A DNA stretch of 64,000 nucleotides from Cyprinodon diabolis (taxonomy: Eukaryota > Chordata > Actinopteri > Cyprinodontiformes > Cyprinodontidae), in NCBI GenBank assembly GCA_030533445.1, contig CM060082.1, positions 37,707,817 to 37,771,816 on the forward strand. Reading direction: 5' to 3'. Shown here piece after piece: positions 22,084-33,800 of the stretch. A program made the translations under genes and the position numbers. A model generated the notes under the pieces. That model was not told the DNA's origin. It made no database searches and was given only the letters and a program-made list of their open reading frames with translations. The number at the start of each line of letters is the position of its first letter. Position 1 is the stretch's first letter.

Positions 22084-22456
22084 GTTAGTAGTTGGATTCT
22101 TACTGATTGTATGGGGTGTACAGGGGTCTTTATGCAGCTAACAACCTCAAACAGTTGCATCTAATAATAAATAAAGGATAATAAATACAGTGGAGTTGGA
22201 CATTTTGAAGGCAGACTAACAGTTCTTTGAGGGTCAGAATTCTAGCTGATAGACTGCTGTTCAAATACTTATTTTCAGCTGGATCATACAAATAAATAGC
22301 TAAATAAACTCACACATTGTGATTTCTGGATCTTTTTTTAGATTATGTCTCTCACAGTGGAAGTGCTCCTATGAGGATAATTTCAGATCCCTCAATTATA
22401 TCCAAATGGGAGACCTTGCTCAATAGCAGTGTGTTTAAATACTTTTTTCCTCAATG
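21775..22456 (-). mobile_element. Truncated Tc1-type transposon
   Basis: One end is preserved: AAATACTTTTTTCCTCAATG followed by TA at 22457-22458, with an internal direct-repeat copy (CAAATACTTATTTTCAGC at about 22264). This is the inverted-repeat/direct-repeat layout of long-TIR fish Tc1 elements. Between them lie the untranslated leader and the start of the transposase. The other half, including both later catalytic residues and the opposite terminus, is missing after about 21775. Confidence 0.85.
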
Positions 22457-22458
22457 TA

Positions 22459-22640
22459 ATTTTTTTAGGGACTATGGGGACTGTTGTTTTAGTAGAGCAA
22501 GCTGTGCCAATCCTTATTTTGCTAAAGGTGGGTTAAAATGCCAACTCCAATTCACTCAGACAGCTGCAAATGGAACAGTTTCACGTTTCCTTTAAGTTTA
22601 TCTATACAGAGACAATCTACAACTGGTGCCCCTCACAGGG
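22459..22640. other. No feature recognised
   Basis: Short spacer between the Tc1 remnant and the L2-like tail. Confidence 0.4.
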
Positions 22641-22915
22641 CACCCCACAGAGACCCCCCAACCAGATCACCCAGTCACATTTTTTTTAAGGAAAGTTTTT
22701 TTTTTATCTAAGAAAATCTAGCTAATTTCATTGATTCATTGACTCTTCTGCAATCCCTCATATCAAGCATGCATGTAGCAACAGTGGAGAGGAAAACTCC
22801 CTTTTAACAAGAAGAAACCACTAGCAGAACCAGGTCCAGTGTGAGCGGTCATCTCCCAAGGCCAACTGCCATATAAGGAGATAGAAGCAGATGTACATGA
22901 CATGAATAAAAAAAG
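22641..22915 (-). repeat. L2-like LINE 3'-tail copy
   Basis: The segment with CAACAGTGGAGAGGAAAACTC, then TTAACAAGAAGAAACC and CAGAACCAGGTCCAGTGTGAGC parallels 24000-24180. It is the same 3' untranslated module, more diverged. No RT is attached. Confidence 0.75.
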
Positions 22916-23885
22916 TAGAAGACCTTGATGCCGAGGATCAACATTCGCTTGGATGAGTGACCTAGGAAAATTATTACAGTAGTCTTATCACCCTCAAAAA
23001 AGTGCAAGGGACAAGTTAAAACTGGATGCCCTAGGCAGCAAGCGAAGGGTTTAATATAGCATGAGGAAGAGAATTTAAGGGCAGGGATAATGAAGATAGA
23101 CTTTTGTGTGTTTAGACTGAGATGTCTGATGATGAAGACTGAACTGATAATGAAGATGTTACGTACTGATGAAGAGACAGAGACAGCACAGTTGATGGTG
23201 CTGAGAGTTAGACTGAGACATTGCAGTTGATCATGCTAATGGTGAGATGGTGCAAGATCATGCTGGAGGAAAATCAGAAATTCACAACAAGAACATGAAA
23301 ATGACTCTGCATGAGGGCCCATATATAAAATTATTATATATCTATTTACACATTAAAAAAGAGACAACAGTAAACACAGTTGATTCAGCTTAGTGCCCAT
23401 ACATGACTCAAAGTGATTCAATTATGACTCAAGATGAAGGCTAACAGATTATAAATGTTGATTGGCCGCTAGGGGAATAATAAATTTCAAGCTCAATTAT
23501 GCTAACACGGTGGATGAGCCAATGATTCCTCCATAAACTCACAGTGTTTAGATTTCAGGCAAAAGACTTCTAGATCTCTTTTGATCTTTGAAGTCTAGAT
23601 CTGGGTGTTAAAATCAAATTAGTTTGAACAGATTTAGGTTGACAATCATTTAAGTCTAGCAAGGAATTGGGGTTGCAGTAACTTGTTTTAAGCTTACCTG
23701 CGGTTATAGTTATTATAAAGCACAAAGTTGTAATTTTCTGAAATTAAACATCATACGTAAAGAGAGGGAACAAAAATACGATATTAATGTTGATTCATCT
23801 ATGAAAAGCGACATATTTCAGCCATGACCTTGACTAAACAGGGAAAAGATAATGAAATCTGGCTCAGATTGTTTGTTTTTTCTGT
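22916..23885. other. No gene recognised
   Basis: Unique sequence with purine-rich patches (GATGAAGA repeats near 23120-23170). No RNA gene, exon or repeat recognised. Confidence 0.4.
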
Positions 23886-25690
23886 ATTATAATTCAATTT
23901 CAATTCAGTTTATTTATATAGCGCCAAATTCACAACACATGTCATCTCAAGGAACTTTACAGTTCAACCAGATCATACAGTCAAATTGATACAAAGTTTT
24001 ATATCTAAGGAAAACCAGTTGATTGCATCGACTCATTGACTCAAATACAATCCCTCACACTAAGCATGCTTGTAGCGACAGTGGAGAGGAAAAACTCCCT
24101 TTTAACAGGAAGAAACCTCCAGCAGAACCAGGCTCAGTGTGAGCGGCCATCTGCCGAGGCCGACTGGGGTTCAAGGAGACAGAAGCAGAGACACAAAAAG
24201 CAGCTGTAAAAGGCGGCCCCGTCCAGGAAACACACAGCCAGGCAGACGAGCTCCGAGCCAGCTCCCATGCCAGAGGACGAAGAGAGCACATCCACCCAGT
24301 CACAGGACCACACTGGAAAACAGGCCGATCTCCAACATCTATAAACAAGCGTGTTGATGGAAGCAGCACAGCTGATGTTTCTTTCCAGGATGACGTCACA
24401 GCCAAACAGGAACAGACGAGGCAAAGCTACTCTGAGGAAAAGCAGAGAGAGCAGAAAGTTAGAGATTGAACTAACAGATTCTGCAGAATAGGAGAACAGA
24501 GAGAGAATGAAGCAGAATGATGAAATGGGGTCCCTATGTCCTCCAGAAGTCTAAGCCTATAGCAGCATAACTATAGAGATAGCTAAGGATAACCTGAGCC
24601 ACCCTAACTATAAGCTTTATCAAAAAGGAAAGTTTTAAGCCTAGCCTTAAAAGTAGACAGGGTGTCTGCCTCACAGACTAAAACTGGTAGTTGGTTCCAC
24701 AGGAGAGGAGCCTGATAACTAAAAGATCTGCCTCCCATTCTACTTTTAGAAATTCTAGGAACCACTAGTAAACCTGCAGATTGAGAGCGAAGTGCTCTGT
24801 TAGGAACATAAGGAACAATCAGATCTCTGATATAAGATGGAGCTTGGCCATTTAAGGCTTTATATGTGAGAAGGAGGATTTTAAATTCAATTCTTGATTT
24901 AACAGGAAGCCAATGAAGAGAAGCCAGGATAGGAGAGATGTGATCTCTCTTTTTAATTTTCATCAGAACTCTGGCTGCAGCATTTTGGATCAGCTGAAGG
25001 CTTTTAACTACAGTTTGTGGACTTCCTGATAGTAAAGAATTACAATAGTCCAGCCTTGAAGTAACAAATGCATGGACTAGTTTCTCAGCATCACCCCTGG
25101 ACAGGAGATTTCTAATTTTTGCAATGTTCCTCAGATGAAAGAAGGAAATTCTAGAAACCTCTTTGATCTGGGATTTAAACGACAGGTCCTGATCAAAAAT
25201 AACACCAAGATTTTTTACTTTATTATCTGAAATCAGTTTAATCCCATCCAAATGAAGTGACTGGCTAATCAGCTTCTTTTTCAGAGACTCTGGTCCAAAG
25301 ACTATAACTTCTGTTTTGTCTGCATTCAGAAGCAGAAAGTTAAGAGTCATCCAGGTTTTTATGTCTTCAAGACATGCCTGTAATTTATGTAATGGGTTAG
25401 CTTCATCTGGATTTATAGACAGATATAGCTGGGTATCATCAGCATAACAGTGAAAATTAATCCCATGCTGTCTAATAATTCTACCAATTGGGAGCATGTA
25501 TAAAGTAAAGAGAATTGGTCCTAGCACTGATCCCTGTGGTACTCCACAGGTAACCTTTGAGCATGTTGAAGATCTATCATTAACATGAACAAACTGAATT
25601 CGATCAGATAGATAAGATTTAAACCAGTCTAGTGCTGTTCCTTTAATTCCAACAAAATATTCAAGTCTTTCTAAAATGAACATTTTAATT
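23886..25690 (-). mobile_element. 5'-truncated L2/Maui-like LINE
   Basis: Read on the minus strand, the element consists of the carboxy-terminal part of the reverse transcriptase polyprotein, a stop at 24604-24606 and an approximately 700-bp 3' untranslated region. That region ends in TTGGCGCTATATAAATAAAC and a TGAATTGAAATTGAAT tail. Loss of the 5' part (endonuclease and RT fingers) is the normal outcome of incomplete target-primed reverse transcription. The open reading frame is uninterrupted, so the copy is young. Tails of the same family are at 16.3, 22.7 and 57.5 kb. Confidence 0.85.
24604..25683 (-). CDS. LINE reverse transcriptase, carboxy-terminal 359 residues (partial)
   Basis: The fragment enters the RT domain in the fingers/palm. 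GVPQGSVLGPILFTLY at residues 47-62 is the conserved RT block before the catalytic palm, and YADD at 80-83 holds two of the three catalytic aspartates. After the thumb come the family-typical SRLDYCNSLL, LQLIQNAAARVL and LHWLPVKSRIEFKILLLTYKALNG blocks, and the product ends FLFDKAYS. The first catalytic aspartate, the apurinic-type endonuclease and any ORF1 are missing, so the product is not active. The first methionine is just the first in the surviving frame and not a real start. The clade call (L2/Maui) comes from these motifs as I remember them. Confidence 0.85.
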   Translation of the reverse strand: MFILERLEYFVGIKGTALDWFKSYLSDRIQFVHVNDRSSTCSKVTCGVPQGSVLGPILFTLYMLPIGRIIRQHGINFHCYADDTQLYLSINPDEANPLHKLQACLEDIKTWMTLNFLLLNADKTEVIVFGPESLKKKLISQSLHLDGIKLISDNKVKNLGVIFDQDLSFKSQIKEVSRISFFHLRNIAKIRNLLSRGDAEKLVHAFVTSRLDYCNSLLSGSPQTVVKSLQLIQNAAARVLMKIKKRDHISPILASLHWLPVKSRIEFKILLLTYKALNGQAPSYIRDLIVPYVPNRALRSQSAGLLVVPRISKSRMGGRSFSYQAPLLWNQLPVLVCEADTLSTFKARLKTFLFDKAYS

Positions 25691-25801
25691 TATGATATGC
25701 ATCAATGATCAAAATGTAAACAGAGTAGGAGAGACGTGTTGCAAAATGCATTGATGTGGAAGGTTCAGAGCATTACAAAGTTGATTTCTATTTTAAAGAT
25801 T

Positions 25802-26830
25802 CACCATGTTCAGTCTGATGACACACGACTGCGCCCCCAGGTTCACCACCAATCACATCGTGAAGTTTGCAGATGACACCATGGTGGTGGGCGTCATCAG
25901 AGACGACAATGACCAGGACTACAGGGATGAGGTGGAACAGATGGTGGACTGGTGCAGAGATAACAGCCTGATCCTGAATGTGGAAAAAATGGAGATCATC
26001 GTTGACTTCAGGAAGAACCGTCCTAACCATGCTCCACTGCTCATCAACAGCTCAGCTGTAGAGCTGGTCAGAAGCAACAAATACCTGAGGGTGCACATCA
26101 GACAACCTCAACTGGACTGTAAACATCACCTCACTCGCCAAAAGGGCACAAAAGCGCATGTACTTCCTGCTGAGGATGAGGAGAGCCCACCTGCCCCCAT
26201 CCATCCTCACCACCTTCAACAGAAGAACCATAGAGAGCATTCTGACCAGCTGTCTCACTGCGTGGTGTGGAGGCTGCAGCGCCTCAGACTGGAAGAAAGT
26301 GAAAAGAGTGGTGGGAACAGCAGAGAGGCTCATTGGGGCTCCTCCTCGCTCCGTTAGAGACATTTCCTCCCAGCGCTGTCTCCGGAGCCAGTAACATCAT
26401 CAATGACCCCTCACACCCCCACCATGGACTGTTCTCCCTGCTGCCCCCTGGGAAGAGGCTTCGCAGCATTTGATGGAGGTCCAGCAGGTTCCGTAATAGC
26501 TTTTCCCACGCTGCCATCAGACTGTTGTACTCTTGAAACTCCAATCAAGACTCTTTATCACTCTTGAAAACACATGAGCAATGTTTTCATAATCCATTTA
26601 AATAGAAAACAATTCAATGTTGTACTGCATTTTGCAACATATTTATTTGCACTGTACTGAACCTTTTCATATTATTACCTTTTGCACCATGACTTTAAAC
26701 TGGTTTCCTTTTCTCCTACAATGTTTACATTCTTAACCCTGCTGCACTTTATAAACGGTAATGTACATTTCACTGTTGAAAGCTGCTCATAATTTTTTGT
26801 GATGCGGTTTGGTTACAATAACTCAAATTT
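25802..26830 (+). mobile_element. 5'-truncated Rex1-like LINE
   Basis: This starts within the RT palm and runs through the RT carboxy terminus to a 3' untranslated tail (TTATTTGCACTGTACTGAACC, CTGCTGCACTTTA, TGTACATTTCACTG). It lies about 110 bp from the 5' end of the minus-strand L2-like LINE, so the two LINEs are arranged 5' end to 5' end. Other fragments of the family are at 5.2-6.65 and 42.4-42.7 kb. Confidence 0.75.
25806..26540 (+). pseudogene. Rex1-like reverse transcriptase fragment with frameshifts
   Basis: The first frame reads a degenerate LMTHDC block, then IVKFADDTMVVGVI with the catalytic FADD. DWCRDNSLILNVEKMEIIVDFRK, the usual post-catalytic block, follows. Near 26100 the frame shifts. 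The next frame gives KRMYFLLRMRR, TIESILTSCLTAWCGGCSASDWK and AERLIGAPPRSVRDI, the family's carboxy region, and a further shift precedes LFSLLPPGKRL. At least two frameshifts kill it. The MYFLLR and FADDT patterns fit Rex1, for which this is a well-known RT segment. Confidence 0.75.
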
Positions 26831-27420
26831 TTTTTTTTACTAAATACAAGTTCCTCCTGATATTTAAATTCTACCCCTGGATTATTTTGCATTAAATCCA
26901 ACTATTTTAGTATGCAGGTAGGAACAAAGAGCAATGTCGAACTAATATGTTACTGCATAGATTTACATTCCCTGACCCTGGGAACAGACCCTCGCCTGCT
27001 CTGGCCCATTTTTTTCAGCACTTAATAAATTGCATTGCAGGTTTAGAGAGGAGATATGATTGATCACTAGATATGGAGCTCCCTAGCAGGAATATCTGTC
27101 TAAGGATGCAGAGAGAATTAGCAATAACTATGAATTTGGGAATTTGACTTTCAATTATGGCATAACTGGAACATTGTAATTTTTTATTATTAAATGCATT
27201 GAGGTTATGATCTTTTTCAGTGAAGAAAAAATCATAGTTTAGCCTAATATCGATATGTTATCTTCTAAACGCTGTAGTGAAACATCCCATTCATATGGCA
27301 AACTTTTTTAACCAAAATGCACAACATTTACAACTTACAGACTGTTTGAAGAACATCACCAACTATGGTTGGTATGATCTAGGAATTAGTTAATTTCAGC
27401 TTAGTCATTCAGATGAAGAG
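26831..27420. other. No feature recognised
   Basis: AT-rich unique sequence. Confidence 0.4.
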
Positions 27421-27620
27421 CTCAGTAATCAGGGTAATTGCAGATAATAACCCCGGCCTGCGCTGCAGGATGGCAGGTTCCAGCAAGCCCTTCCCGTCAC
27501 ATCCGCTGTTTTTGATGCTGTTGCCATTAACGGAGAGCTGCTCTGAAGCACCCCCCACTGTTTAGCATGATTACGACGGCCTTTGATTCTTAACGCACCT
27601 AGCTGGATAGCACTTTTCAA
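27421..27620. other. Candidate conserved noncoding block
   Basis: A 200-bp island of GC-richer complex sequence (CCCCGGCCTGCGCTGCAGG, CATCCGCTG, GATTACGACGGCC) sits in AT-rich DNA. The minus-strand 63-residue frame lacks any motif. It is a possible regulatory element. Confidence 0.3.
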
Positions 27621-29040
27621 AATGTGTGGCAGGAATTCAAACCAAATTTTTTTTGCAAGTCACAAAATACAGTTGTTTATTAAGATCGCAAGGATCTGAG
27701 AAATATTAAAGGGTGACTAAAAGTTGTTGGATTTAAGTGATAAGTGTTTACCCTTAAAATGTAATGGTTTTCAAGCTGCTGTTCAGAGACTAAGAGGCAG
27801 CATTGTCTTGTGAAGTAAACTGTTCGTCTGTGTGCTGTTTGGAAACATCTCCTAATAGCTCATTGTGGCAGGACAGCCCTAAAACGTCAAAATATAGACT
27901 ATAAAGACAAAGCTTGGTAAAGCATGACAAGCTTTTTTTTATATATATTATTCCAACTGCACCGAAATATGTAACAAGTTGAGGTGTCAATCAGTTAAAG
28001 CAACAGAGAGTAAATAAGCAGATGTTATCTCAACAACAAATGGCTATCTTTGAAAATATTAAAAGCTGGAAAAAGTTTATTGAATATTCCTGCAAATCTA
28101 TATTGAGTGATATGACTTTAGAAAGAAATGATATACCTCACAAGATGAGTCCTGGTTGGATGTAGAACAGTTTCTATTACCTAATATAGATTAGTTTAAA
28201 CATAGAAATGCATACACATTTTAAAAGTATCCGCATTAGCTCATCTTTGACAGCCTGGTTGAAGTTTCTTTGAATGACTGGTTCCTCAAGAATACCACAC
28301 ACCCATCTTTAACAATCCTGATATCATGCACAAAAATATATATATAGGAAAAGCTTTGTTGGATCAGGAAAGGAATTAAATTCTTGAAACATTTATTTGA
28401 AAGAAATAATACCCCATTAAATAATAATTGAACTTTATTGATGTAACTATGGAGAAAATCACTTCCTATACACATGTATTTATACTACATGCTGCACTGT
28501 AGTCGACCAAAATCCAAGACGATTTTGAAATTTCCCCTGGACATTTTTTTAGGTATGAAAAGTAGGAATGTTCGGGAAAAAGAGGACGTCTGGTACCCTA
28601 TTATCAAAAAAATTGATATTTCAGTGATTGAGTGCTTGTTGCTATGATGCGTCTTTGCTCAGCAGCTTCGCTTGTTGTAAACCAACCAATCAGTGCACAG
28701 CTCATCTAAATATTCATGAGAATACCATAAAAGGAAAAAAAAACTGTCGTTTAATTCTAGGGCTTTTAACCAGGCTGGAATTAGGGCTCAAAGAATAGCA
28801 AATATACCATTTTCGGTTTAGTGCAATTATGTTATAGAAACATAACACGTGTAAATTGGTTTGTTTTTACAATTTCAGAAGAGAAAGTTATCACAAACGC
28901 CTTATGTCCTGCAGAAACTACAGGTATAAGAAATACCTGATAGTGAAAAGTAAAATACTGTTCTCACCATAAAAGTTACTGCTGTGCTATTTAGCTTGGG
29001 CAAAACATAATCAACAGAATTATGATGAAAGCGTTGTGAT
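27621..29040. other. No gene recognised
   Basis: AT-rich. Around 28500-28750 the text (GTCGACCAAAATCCAAGACG, AGAGGACGTCTGGTACCCT, CCAACCAATCAGTGC) has the feel of a DNA-transposon end, but I found no partner terminus. Confidence 0.35.
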
Positions 29041-29082
29041 GTGTGTATGTATGTATGCATGTATGCATCTATGCATGCATAT
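29041..29082. repeat. GTAT/GCAT microsatellite
   Basis: An imperfect tandem of GTATGTAT and GCATGTATGCAT units, about 40 bp. Confidence 0.8.
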
Positions 29083-29439
29083 TAATTTGTTTAGTTGCCC
29101 AAAGCATCTTTAAGATAAATATTTTTTTTTTCTTTTTCAGTGTGCAATCTGAAATAGAATCAAAATTATTTTATTTTAAATTATTGAACCATAACAAAGT
29201 TTTTGTGAGGTAAAACTACAGGACCTCTTAAGGGCTAGCCAAACAATAAGCTTATCTTATAGCAAGAATCCTACAATGTATTTTTCTGTCAGCATGTCGA
29301 TTTTCCCCCTTTAGCACTGACCTAACCTTGCTGAGAGACAGCCCACTATCACCAGAGAAATTGTCCATTTCTTCTTCCCGTTTAAGACATCAAACCTAAC
29401 AAGCGATATTTGTTATGTGTCCTAATGTCTCTTAACTGA
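29083..29439. other. No feature recognised
   Basis: AT-rich spacer with no gene or repeat recognised. Confidence 0.4.
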
Positions 29440-29820
29440 TGTTAGGCTATAGACAGGAATATTGATGAGCTGGCTCAGCCAGATTGGCAGCGGTATGAAT
29501 AGTTATTAGCCAGGCGGTTTGGATGCAGCGATGTGCTGGGAGCAAGTTCAATACGCTCCTTCTGATGGAACATTTTGCTGTAGGACCCCAGGGAAAATGT
29601 GATCAGGAATCCGACAAGAGATAATTAACCATCGGAGGCTGGCTGTTCACAGGCCAGCAGCCAGGTGAGGAGGTGCAATGGATAAAACCACACGGCAACA
29701 CAAAGAGGAAAGCAAAACCGTAAATGGACCTATTGGAGACAGCCATTACAGCATCAAACGGAGACTGATGCGCTCGATATAAACATTAAGGACTCTGCAG
29801 ATAGAAGATTTAATCGCTAG
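29440..29820. other. Candidate conserved noncoding block
   Basis: A complex repeat-free block with TATTGATGAGCTGGCTCAGCC, GGATGCAGCGATGTGC, GATAATTAACCATCGG (TAAT core) and GGCTGGCTGTTCACAGGCCAGC (partial palindrome). It is bounded by AT-rich DNA. It has no reading frame of interest. Confidence 0.35.
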
Positions 29821-30676
29821 TGAAGGAATATGAAAATGATCATTAATATGAAGTGAGTTCAAACTTATTTATTTTCTTTCTTATATTGGTATCCATTGTA
29901 GGAATGAGCAGTGCAGTGAGAAATGTTGCACATATTTATATAATAATAGTCAAGCTGTCAAAAAAATCCTACCTTTAGTTAGACATTAATAAAGTTGGGG
30001 CTAAAATTATGATGACCGTTACTATCATAATCACTTGAAAACCCCAAAATTTTCTCTAAAATAAATTTGAAAGAGCTTTTCTGTAATTTTCTTTTATGTC
30101 TTTATGTTAATCAAAACACTCTTTTCAAACCTCCCTTTTTCTAGGGTATATTTGTCATGAGACAGACCCATTTCTCTTAGCCACTCCTTAGGATGGGAGT
30201 GTAATTAAAATTTGACAAAAAAAAACAGCTATTAGTAGATAAACTTCTCATAAATAAAGTCTGATTCTTGATTGAACATTTTAAAACAACTAAAACTCTG
30301 ACGAAAAAGATTAATCGCCAAGATAAACCGAGTCTGTCTGTTGTTAAGAGATGTAATATAAAAACACACGACAAATTCCAGAGCTGATTATTATGGAAGT
30401 GATGTAACTATATTCAAAGTAATGCTTCTTTTATTAATGAAGATTTGGCATTAAGACTTAGACAAAACCAAAACTGTGGGAGTTGTTATTGAGTAAAGAA
30501 TAATCATTACTTCTTTTTGTATTTATGATGTTTTAAAATGAAGTAACAGGAAGTTAAGAAGAATTATTATTTCCCATCATATTAGCTATCACATGTCCGT
30601 AGCCCATTCAGGTTGCGAGGGAGCCATTTGGTTTAGAACAGTTAACAAGAAAGCTAAACATAATACAGTAAAGTTG
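29821..30676. other. No feature recognised
   Basis: AT-rich unique DNA up to the hAT target duplication. Confidence 0.4.
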
Positions 30677-30684
30677 GTCTTGAT

Positions 30685-31478
30685 CAGGGGACTGCAACCT
30701 GTGGCTCCGGAGCCACAAGTCTCCCTCAACAATGGGTCTTAATAGTAGCCTAAAATGATATCAGGAAACAACTGATGTGGTAGAATAACACACATCAATC
30801 TTAGAAGCTTTATTGTGTGTTTTAACCCTTTAAAGCCCGACCCAAGAATAAAACTAAACAGAAAATTACTTTTTTTTGGTTTGAAGTCCTTATTTGCCCT
30901 TTTAACAAAATATGTAAAAAGAAAAAACAGAAATAAATTGTTGATATTAATAATTTATTACTATGCGATAAGTCAAGATTATTTTTTTCTTTGTTATCAG
31001 GTATATCTGATTGTGTACAATAAGATTTTGAGCAAAGTTTTGACCATCAAATTATGCAAAAGGTGTCAGATGCAAAACATTTCAGAAACCTTATGTATCA
31101 AATACGATACATTTGGCAATATTGGGTTAAAAAAATGTATATATTTGATTGAATTTTCACAACAGAACAACATTAAAGTTTTTTTAGATCTAATTTTCTT
31201 AATGTTAGCTCACTGTTTTACTTCCTTTTCTTACGTAAATTTCTTTACATTAATAAAATCATGAGAAGGAAAAACTGCTTGATCTTTATGAATAGTTTCC
31301 TTATTTTAAAGATAAAAATACAAATAAAATGTTGCTTGTTTAAAATAGAGGCAGAATTCCTATCGTAGATCTTTAACAAAGATAATAAGTTATGTTTTTA
31401 AGGTCATAATCAGTCAAAAAAAGCTCCAATCAGCTCATTGAAAATGGCTCTTTGGATCCTAAAGGTTACAGACTTCTG
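30685..31478. mobile_element. Charlie-like hAT MITE
   Basis: The ends are CAGGGGACTGCAACCTGTGG and its diverged complement AAAGGTTACAGACTTCTG. The 8-bp flanks are GTCTTGAT (30677-30684) and GTCTAGAT (31479-31486), matching at 7 of 8. Just inside, GGCTCCGGAGCC and, at the far end, AATGGCTCTTTGG repeat the GGCTC theme typical of this group. The AT-rich core has a 149-codon plus-strand frame (30815-31264) with no transposase motif; I treat it as chance. Confidence 0.8.
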
Positions 31479-31486
31479 GTCTAGAT

Positions 31487-32330
31487 TGAAAGCTGTCCAG
31501 CGTATATTATTATTTCAATCTGTCAGCAGCAGTTGGAAATCAGATAATTACTGTAAGGATCTGAATGTTTGTGAATACACAGGGAGATTTTTGTTTAGTT
31601 GATGATAGCTGCTTTAAAATGATGACAATGAATGATATGAAATGTTAAAAACTGTTCAAAATCTGAGCTTTAAAGTCCTTTGAATTTTTTTTTACATAGT
31701 TCAAAATCAGCTATGATCTAAAAAGGCAGGTATGTGATCTCTGTATTTTTCATTTATACCCATAAAAAAAACAACTCAGCGTTGTATTGTACCCTTTCTG
31801 CATTACTACAGTTATATTAAACATAGTAATTTATTATTTCAGTAAAATAGCAAAGAAAAAAATATTATTTGAAAAGTTTCCTGCAAAGGACACATAAATG
31901 TTTACTTTGCTTATGAAGTAACATTTCTTGTCCCTTACAGGTTCCTTACGTCGTATGTAGCAACCATGTTTCTTACTTACAAAAATAATACAGGGACATG
32001 ATTAACTACCTCGTTATTAGTTTGCGACAATAACTATTACTTTAGCGGTTAATTAAGCTTACATATATAAGAAATCATATTTTTGTTTTTCCATATTACT
32101 TTTTTTTTTTTTTTTTTTTAGTAATATGTTTGTCCATATTACTAAAACCAGCCTTGGTTATAGAGTTTCTTGTGGAGGCCTTAATGTCTAACGTCATTTA
32201 AAAGAAATAAAAATCTGCCATAAAAATTTTTATATTTTTTTTTTTAAAGCGGGCAAGGTTAAAGTAGCTTATTAAAAAATCAAGCCGGTTTTGATGAATC
32301 ATGCACAAAACTGTTTTAGGAACTGAAAAA
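31487..32330. other. AT-rich DNA with a poly-T hairpin
   Basis: No gene. At 32092-32128 CATATTACT and AGTAATATG (9 bp, inverted) flank a 19-T run, and another CATATTACT copy follows at 32135. Confidence 0.5.
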
Positions 32331-33120
32331 AAAAAGTTGGCGGTATCTCTTCACTTTGCACAGTCTGGCTGCAGCATCCAGCTGAAGATGAAAGACATAA
32401 AAAGTGCCGTGCTTCACTCAGGTCCCGCACTACACCACTGTCGATTAACATAAACACTCCGGATGTAGCTCCAGGACTGCATTTGTCCCATTTCCAACAG
32501 AGTTTGTCAAAACCTTGCTAATCCTAACCCTACATAATGGCTGCGTTTAATCACATTTGTCAGGGACGAGAGGCGATAATTGTCAAAGTAAGGCGCCTAA
32601 AGAGCTGTCACTTCTGCATACTTCTGGACTCAGAAGTCTCAAAAAGTCTTTTATGGCAGGAATTGCCAAATCAGTTGTTCTGCTTCCCTCACGTTCACAG
32701 ACAGACAGACAGACAAACATATATACCTATTTCTTTATATATATATAGCTTGGTTTAATAAACCTGCTTCTCTGTTTGCCTGGAGGCTGGCAGTGGATGG
32801 TAAATTACACAGGATCCCAGCTGAAGCAGAGAGGGAAAAGGTATTGTTGCAGAAAAAGGATTAAATACCTTGTTCATTTTGTGCTCAACACTGATATTGA
32901 CTGTCTGCTGTCCTATGTGCTCATTTTATCCCCTCTCCACATGGTTGACATGGCAACTCTTAGCGCTAACCATTACAGGGACACTAATGTGGCGGCAAGC
33001 CAGCGCTAAACACCTTAAAGAGCGCCTCGCTTAATTACTTTATTCACCATTTTACCCCATTTATATTCATTAGACGGACTGTTGTGTTTAAAAGGCTCCT
33101 TGATGACATAAATAGAGTCC
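32331..33120. other. Candidate conserved noncoding region
   Basis: Two complex repeat-poor blocks, about 32335-32480 and 32760-33110, lie either side of a short CAGA/TATA microsatellite (32695-32750). The second includes TAGCGCTAACCATTACAGGGAC and GCCAGCGCTAAACACC, an inverted pair of AGCGCTAA words. No protein motif is evident in the short frames. Confidence 0.3.
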
Positions 33121-33660
33121 AATCATGCTTGTCTTTGTGTTGCTTTTGTTCAAAAATTAGCATTTAATCCATAAGTGTAAATAAGTGTCTATCATTCTGA
33201 CACTCTTAGCTGAAAGAACAAGCTTACACGGCGTTTAGGTGATACAGCTACTGGGTATTGTTAGTCTCCTTTGATGGATGAATATTGATGATGTATTTGT
33301 GATAAACTGTTAATGTGTGGGCCTACATCGTTTTCAGTTTTTATGGCTTTCACCTGAAAAGACACAACTTTTTGCCATTTTTCCAGTGATTCTATTTTAA
33401 ATATAAATCTAATGTCTTTAGAGATAATCGGTTGGCCTTTCAAACAGGAAACTGGTCATTTAATATATGAATTTAACAAAACAATCTATATTTATTAGAT
33501 TTTGTGGTTAGGATATGTGAAATTCTCTTACACTGAACCATCAAAGCCAACCTTGATTTTTTTTGTGTGTCTATTTAGTTGGGATTGAATACAGGATTAA
33601 GAAATATTTGTTTTCATTTGTTTTGTTTTGCTTTTTTTTTGTTTTTCTTACAAAACTGCC
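33121..33660. other. No feature recognised
   Basis: AT-rich, ending in a G/T-rich low-complexity tract (33595-33650). Confidence 0.4.
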
Positions 33661-33800
33661 AATCTTTAGGGTTCCCTGTATGGTGCATTCAGACCGGAGG
33701 TAGTGAACGCAGGTCATTCACTGCATTTCAGATGCACTGTTAACCTGGACTGCATCATCAAATAGGAGGAGCTTCACCTCCTTGAAGCTGACACCCCACT
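33661..33800. repeat. Possible MITE end fragment
   Basis: GGTGCATTCAGACCGGAGG and AGTGAACGCAGGTCATTC resemble the GTTCACAC(C/T)GGACGC-type termini of fish PIF/Harbinger-like MITEs. No opposite terminus was found, so this is a weak call. Confidence 0.35.

Noticed and set aside
24055..24424. 96- and 116-codon minus frames downstream of the RT
   Set aside because: They lie in the 3' untranslated tail of the L2-like LINE, which recurs noncoding at other sites.
30815..31264. 149-codon frame in the hAT MITE
   Set aside because: AT-rich composition, hydrophobic/lysine-rich run without a motif, and location inside a non-autonomous element.
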